Positions 60,131-64,000 of a DNA stretch of 64,000 nt are shown one piece after another. A program made the position numbers and the translations under genes. The notes beneath the pieces are model-generated. The model ran no database searches. It saw only the letters and a program-made list of their open reading frames with translations, and was not told where the DNA came from. Every line of letters begins with the position of its first letter. Within the stretch, counting starts at the first letter, position 1. Origin of the DNA: Multifurca ochricompacta (Eukaryota > Basidiomycota > Agaricomycetes > Russulales > Russulaceae); the NCBI GenBank assembly GCA_022496185.1, contig WTXG01000008.1, positions 248,001 to 312,000 on the forward strand, written 5' to 3'.

Positions 60131-60319
60131 AAAGTTCAGTGCAGAGAAGGAACGGAACAACACAACGTTATGTAAGACTACCGAACTTCAGTTACAGACA
60201 GACCGCACCTCTCACAACTTAAACTGCCTGATCAATGCGCCCTAGAGTTGCAGTGCGTGCTTATTCGCTTTAAAATATTTTTAATCTCTCCCGCGTACTA
60301 CGTGATGGTTAGATAGACA
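60131..60319. promoter_or_regulatory. divergent promoter, RAI1 / unknown coiled-coil gene
   Basis: 189 bp between outward start codons at 60130 (minus) and 60320 (plus). No factor site is called. Confidence 0.35.
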
Positions 60320-62041
60320 ATGGTCTTGAAGAAATCGACGCTCCAGCCGGGGAGAGTCCGAAGGTAAGTGGGAACTGCTACACGTACTACACTTGAGTAG
60401 TCGTGTCCGCAAGAATTGCGTTCTCATAACCTTTTACAGAACCAAGGGAGAGTTTTGGATCAGGAGGGTTCAAACTCGCTTGCAGGACACCTTGAGGTAG
60501 CATTGAATCGAGCACTTGAACGCAGGCTCGGTAAAGTACCTTCTCGAGGGGATGTGGATAAGGTACTCAAAGCGCTCGATGGGTCCAAAATATCGACTTT
60601 CGTGCAGCACGCAGCACGCGTGCAGGAGCAGCTCGCCTCCCTGCATGCCCAACTACAACGATCTCAGGAGGAGGTGCACAGCCACGCGGCCAAGATGGCT
60701 CAGGACATTTCCGGGTCATCGGTCGTGTCCAAAAAGCGACCTCTAGAAATTCACGATAGGCCGCTGGAGTCACCTCGAGAAATTAAGCGGACACGCCGGG
60801 AAAGCGCAAATCCTCTCCCCCACTCGCCATCACCCAACCTAGAGAACGGAGCGAATCCCATATCCCAAGCACCAGACGCGCACATGACCCGGAGATATGC
60901 GCCGCTCGCACCGCGAAGTGTGTGTTCTGATCCTGAATTTTCAGAACTTCCTCACACGAACTCCGCGAGGCTGCAGGGCAGGGTTGATTCGCCTGTACAG
61001 ACACCCATTACAGACTTGGGGCAATTAATTCCGTCAAACCATACAAAGATTGACATTGGCGACGCCGTAGGTGCAAGTCGTTGTATTCAGGATCACATAA
61101 CGGACAACTCCCAGGCAGTGGAACGGGTGTCCATGCTCAGGGATCCGTCCGCGGTACAAGAGGCACCAGACAAGGCATTTTTACCTGTCATATCCCCTTT
61201 CACCCCCAGAGTGCAGCAGTCTCTCGTGACCCCATTGGACGTCCAACCTGATTACGCCACTGCCTCAAAAGTAGAGATGGACACTGACAATACTGGATCC
61301 CCTACTACTGCAATGGGTGTCACCAGATATGCTCAACTATCATCAGCACCACCTCCATTTTCTGCCAATGTTCCAGGAATCTGGGCAATCCAGGTCGGCA
61401 AACCTTCAGCTACTCAGATTGATATTTCTTTTGAGGTAGACCAAGACACTGCTGGCTCTGTGCTTCGTTGGGTCACTCAGAGACAAGGCTTCAAGTACGC
61501 GTGCCACATTTACTCTTCTTTTTCCTGTATTTAATAGCTTTTTTCCTAGTCCTGATGCGCGACACGTCGTCGTCCACCTGGTCGTCTTACCGGCTGCGGT
61601 CGTATCTACAGCCCATCATAATCTGTCTCAAAGTCCAGGAGGTATGACACCTCAAGCCTTTGCGCTAGCTTTGGGTGGTTTACAACCACAATGGCCCGAC
61701 GACGGTAGCCTCGTGCTGCAGTTGAATGCTGGCATGCCCAGTGAGCAGACCTGGTTCACACCTGATATGGTCCGCTTTCTCTCGTCGTTTCTCTCCTCAC
61801 TCGCGAGTCATGTAAACTGATCGTTATTTAGTCAGCTGGGAAACCACTTGACGTGTCAAGTGCTATTTGTGCGGGTACGAATTCTCTCCGTATCCTGCAA
61901 CTTAGGAACATGGCGGACTTTGTATTCGTAGTTTACGCTGCCCCGCCTACTCCTGGAATGCTGGACATGACCCTCGAATGGGAGAGGCAGCGTAGGTTAT
62001 ACTCGTTTCGTCATCCGCCGTCAAAGCGGTTATTAGAGTAG
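60320..62041 (+). CDS. protein of unknown function with N-terminal coiled coil (one frameshift)
   Basis: I do not recognise this gene. The ATG at 60320 gives MVLKKSTLQPGRVRR; an intron (about 60364-60440) leads to TKGEFWIRRVQTRLQDT. The continuation LEVALNRALERRLGKVPSRG lies in another frame; one more C in the CC at 60490-60491 joins them. A helical stretch follows (AARVQEQLASLHAQLQRSQEEV), then about 180 residues of disordered Ser/Pro-rich sequence with a basic patch (SPREIKRTRRES). The C-terminal ~180 residues look folded: GIWAIQVGKPSATQIDISFEV, RHVVVHLVVLPAAVVS, GGLQPQWPDDGSLVLQLNAGM and, after two introns, KPLDVSSAICAGTNSLRILQL and NMADFVFVVYAAPP. This end faintly recalls beta-rich domains such as PINIT, but I cannot support that. 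Nuclear location is a guess from the basic patch. Confidence 0.6.
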
Positions 62042-62216
62042 AACATAGTAGACCTAAGCTTGACCTGCTTGCATGTGATGAGGGCAAACCGACCGCATAA
62101 CAATAGCAATTGCCGGACCGGTGATGGCTCATCAATTAATACCCGACGCGACCCGTTGTTGCGTTGGTATAAATGCTTCGAGTCCCTTCCCCTCGAACTC
62201 CGCCTGTATCAGGAGA

Positions 62217-63418
62217 ATGTCATACCCTGACTATAGTTCACAAGGTTGGCAAAATATCACTGTCTCATTAGATAGCCCTGTCGCCATTGTGAAACTTAAC
62301 CGCGCGAAGCAGTCCGTAGCCCCTTCTTCCGTTCACGGTTGACTACAGGCTAAATTTTAATTCTTTTAACAGACGAAATACATTCACAAACGGGCTTGAG
62401 CAGGATCTTGTTGCTGCTTACGAACTCCTCGACCTCGACGATCGCGTGCATGTTATCATACTCACAGCTGATCACACTGCTCCTGCGTACTGCTCCGGGG
62501 TAAGACTTACCACTCTTGAAGCCATTGCAATACGTATATAATGTATTATCGCCCAATCACAGGCCGAACTTAATAGTGGCTGGGGAAGTATCTATAGCAA
62601 AGAAGACGAACTTCACGGTCGGCATAGTGAGTATTATTTGTCGATATCTGTCTTTCTGCATCGAACCTTCTTGCTTTGCTATTTCAGCTCACAGAGATGC
62701 CGGGGGCAAGGTGACACTTGCTATCTTTCGCTGCCGGAAGATCACCATCGCCGCTGTGAACGGTCATGCTGTCGGTGTGGGTATAACCGGTTTGCAGCTC
62801 CCATGTGACTTTCGCTTCGTCTGGGCTGGGGCAAAGCTCGCTCTGCCATTCGTGCGCCGCGGAATCGCTGCAGAAGGTGCCCTACTTTTTCATCTTCGAG
62901 CAGAGGAAGGCTGACTGTCCTGCAGCGGCCTCGGGTTATCTCCTACCACGCCTCCTTGGCTATTCCCGCGCGGTTGCGCTACTCCTCACTGGTGGTACAT
63001 ACTCGCCAGACTCTCCGCTCCTGCAGGGGCTGTATTACGCGACGTTCCCGAATCGCGAGGATGTCCTTCCCGCTGCGCTCGCGTTTTCCCACGAGCTCGC
63101 AGCAAACACGTCGCAAACAAGCATCGCGTGGTCCAAGGCGTTACTGTGGCGCGGCGCAGACAGCATTGAGGGACAGCACATCCTCGACTCACGCGGAATT
63201 GCCGATCTTGTGTCGCGCGGGGATGCCGCGGAAGGTGCCAAGGCGTTCAAAGAGCGTCGTTCCGTCAAATTCACGGACAAGGTGTCCAAAGATTTATCTG
63301 ACTTTGTCCCCTGGGTACGTCTCATGCCATTTGTAAGAGGGTATCATTTCCGGAGCTCAAGACCTTTTTTTGTTAGTGGACTGAATTAGACGTAAGACAG
63401 CGCAAAACAAAGCTGTGA
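62217..63418 (+). CDS. enoyl-CoA hydratase/isomerase family protein
   Basis: Crotonase-fold enzyme, probably peroxisomal. The ATG at 62217 gives [20 protein letters not shown] and [12 protein letters not shown]; exon 2 gives [20 protein letters not shown] and [15 protein letters not shown], with the oxyanion-hole loop here YCSGAEL. A region with [20 protein letters not shown] follows, then [20 protein letters not shown] (second oxyanion-hole Gly), [22 protein letters not shown], where the last Glu fits the isomerase-type catalytic position, and [20 protein letters not shown]. All introns (about 62312, 62501, 62629, 62877 and 63315) join in phase. The last exon ends RQRKTKL and a stop at 63416; TKL is close to the peroxisomal SKL signal. 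A delta3-delta2-enoyl-CoA isomerase of beta-oxidation is the best guess; substrate is unproven. Confidence 0.85.
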
Positions 63419-64000
63419 CGCGATCCATGGGCCTTCCTGTATTCATGTAAGCCTTTAGCTCTCACTGGGTGCGTAGAGGTTGTAGACCTTTTTACATGTA
63501 CATCACTGCTTTGGCAAAAATATATGCTTGGGCTACAATGTTATAAAATGCGATATGGACTCATGGACAATTCACATCTTCAAATAAGCAATTTTTACAT
63601 TTACATTTAGGACTAGCTACTGCCGCGGCATGTAAGTCTTTCTCTTTTGGTCGGGCCATGGGCGCTAAACTCCAACTCCGAGGTACCAGCAACAGTCACG
63701 GTTGGTTTGATCTGGTTCATATCTTGAAGACAGACCCTCTTTTCTCTTTCATTTTGAGCGCACCAGATTGTTGCAGTGAGCCATATAGCCTTATGCACCG
63801 CGCCTACGTTGGGACCGATCATGGCGTCTGACAGATATTTGGATGGTATTGCAGTACTTCAAGCACACCCCGTCTCCTATATCCAGTGTCTTGCGGGCGG
63901 TTAGGTGTTCCTCCTCCCTTGCAGTGGTGGCAAATCCAATTCCTGCCTCCTTCCTCCGAGGTGGAACCTCAAAGGGGATATTTCTCAATCGCGCTCACCT
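63419..64000. other. right edge, no gene assigned
   Basis: No supported gene. A minus-strand frame from 63988 down to 63791 (FEVPPRRKEAGIGFATTARE) enters from the edge and could be the end of a gene lying beyond the window, but nothing in it is recognisable. TTTACA units occur at about 63592-63609. Confidence 0.4.

Noticed and set aside
56547..63418. Terpenoid biosynthetic cluster around the FPPS-like gene
   Set aside because: Neighbours are Rai1/DXO, an unknown protein and a crotonase; there is no terpene cyclase, P450 or cluster regulator, and the FPPS-like protein lacks its catalytic motifs.
1..64000. tRNA or rRNA genes
   Set aside because: I looked for GGTTCGAATCC-type B boxes with partner stems and saw none I could fold; no rRNA core words were seen.
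1..64000. CRISPR arrays or bacterial operon features
   Set aside because: Gene structure is clearly eukaryotic; the only regular arrays are simple microsatellites.

Overview
The window looks like nuclear DNA from a basidiomycete fungus, most likely an Agaricomycete. Nearly every gene is broken by several short GT-AG introns of about 45-70 bases. Genes are dense and lie on both strands. The readable proteins are eukaryotic and fungal: an APC/C subunit, RFC clamp loader, eIF1A, PHO84 transporters, mitofissin, a class III chitinase, a serinc and a Rai1/DXO nuclease. Reading starts were placed on ATG and exons were joined by hand, so spans run from start codon to stop codon and include introns.

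Layout. 0-5.4 kb is gene-poor, with a diverged tandem duplication, a dispersed repeat pair and one small membrane-protein gene of unknown family. 5.4-17.2 kb holds a vacuolar TRP-type channel (YVC1-like), a STK32/YANK-like kinase with an MGC lipidation start, a macro-domain protein, an ankyrin-like protein, eIF1A, an unknown nuclear-type protein and a NOP15-like RRM protein. 17.5-30.3 kb is a tandem array of three PHO84-type phosphate transporters, all on the minus strand; a complete 1.2 kb non-autonomous hAT element with an exact 8-bp target duplication sits between the first two. 31-44.7 kb is a compact housekeeping run: LYRM5/ETFRF1, APC6/Cdc16, mitofissin Atg44, a RAD51D-like protein, an ING PHD protein, serinc, a DapA-family lyase and a GH18 chitinase. 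46.4-63.4 kb holds an IRC21-like cytochrome b5 protein, a Whi5/Nrm1-like repressor, an RFC small subunit (yeast Rfc5/human RFC3), a second member of the unknown membrane family, a farnesyl-diphosphate-synthase-like protein with both aspartate-rich motifs lost, Rai1/DXO, an unknown coiled-coil protein and an enoyl-CoA hydratase/isomerase.

How the genes relate. Apart from the PHO84 array there is no evident pathway cluster. Several pairs are head-to-head over about 90-440 bp and may share promoters. Two things stand out biologically: the apparently non-catalytic prenyl-synthase homologue at 56.5-57.9 kb, and the two related copies of an unrecognised membrane protein at 3.3-4.0 and 55.0-56.0 kb. 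A technical theme also runs through the window: at least six places where an otherwise good protein changes frame by exactly one missing base, mostly in short homopolymers. This points to consensus errors, or less likely to recent decay, especially in the first PHO84 copy.
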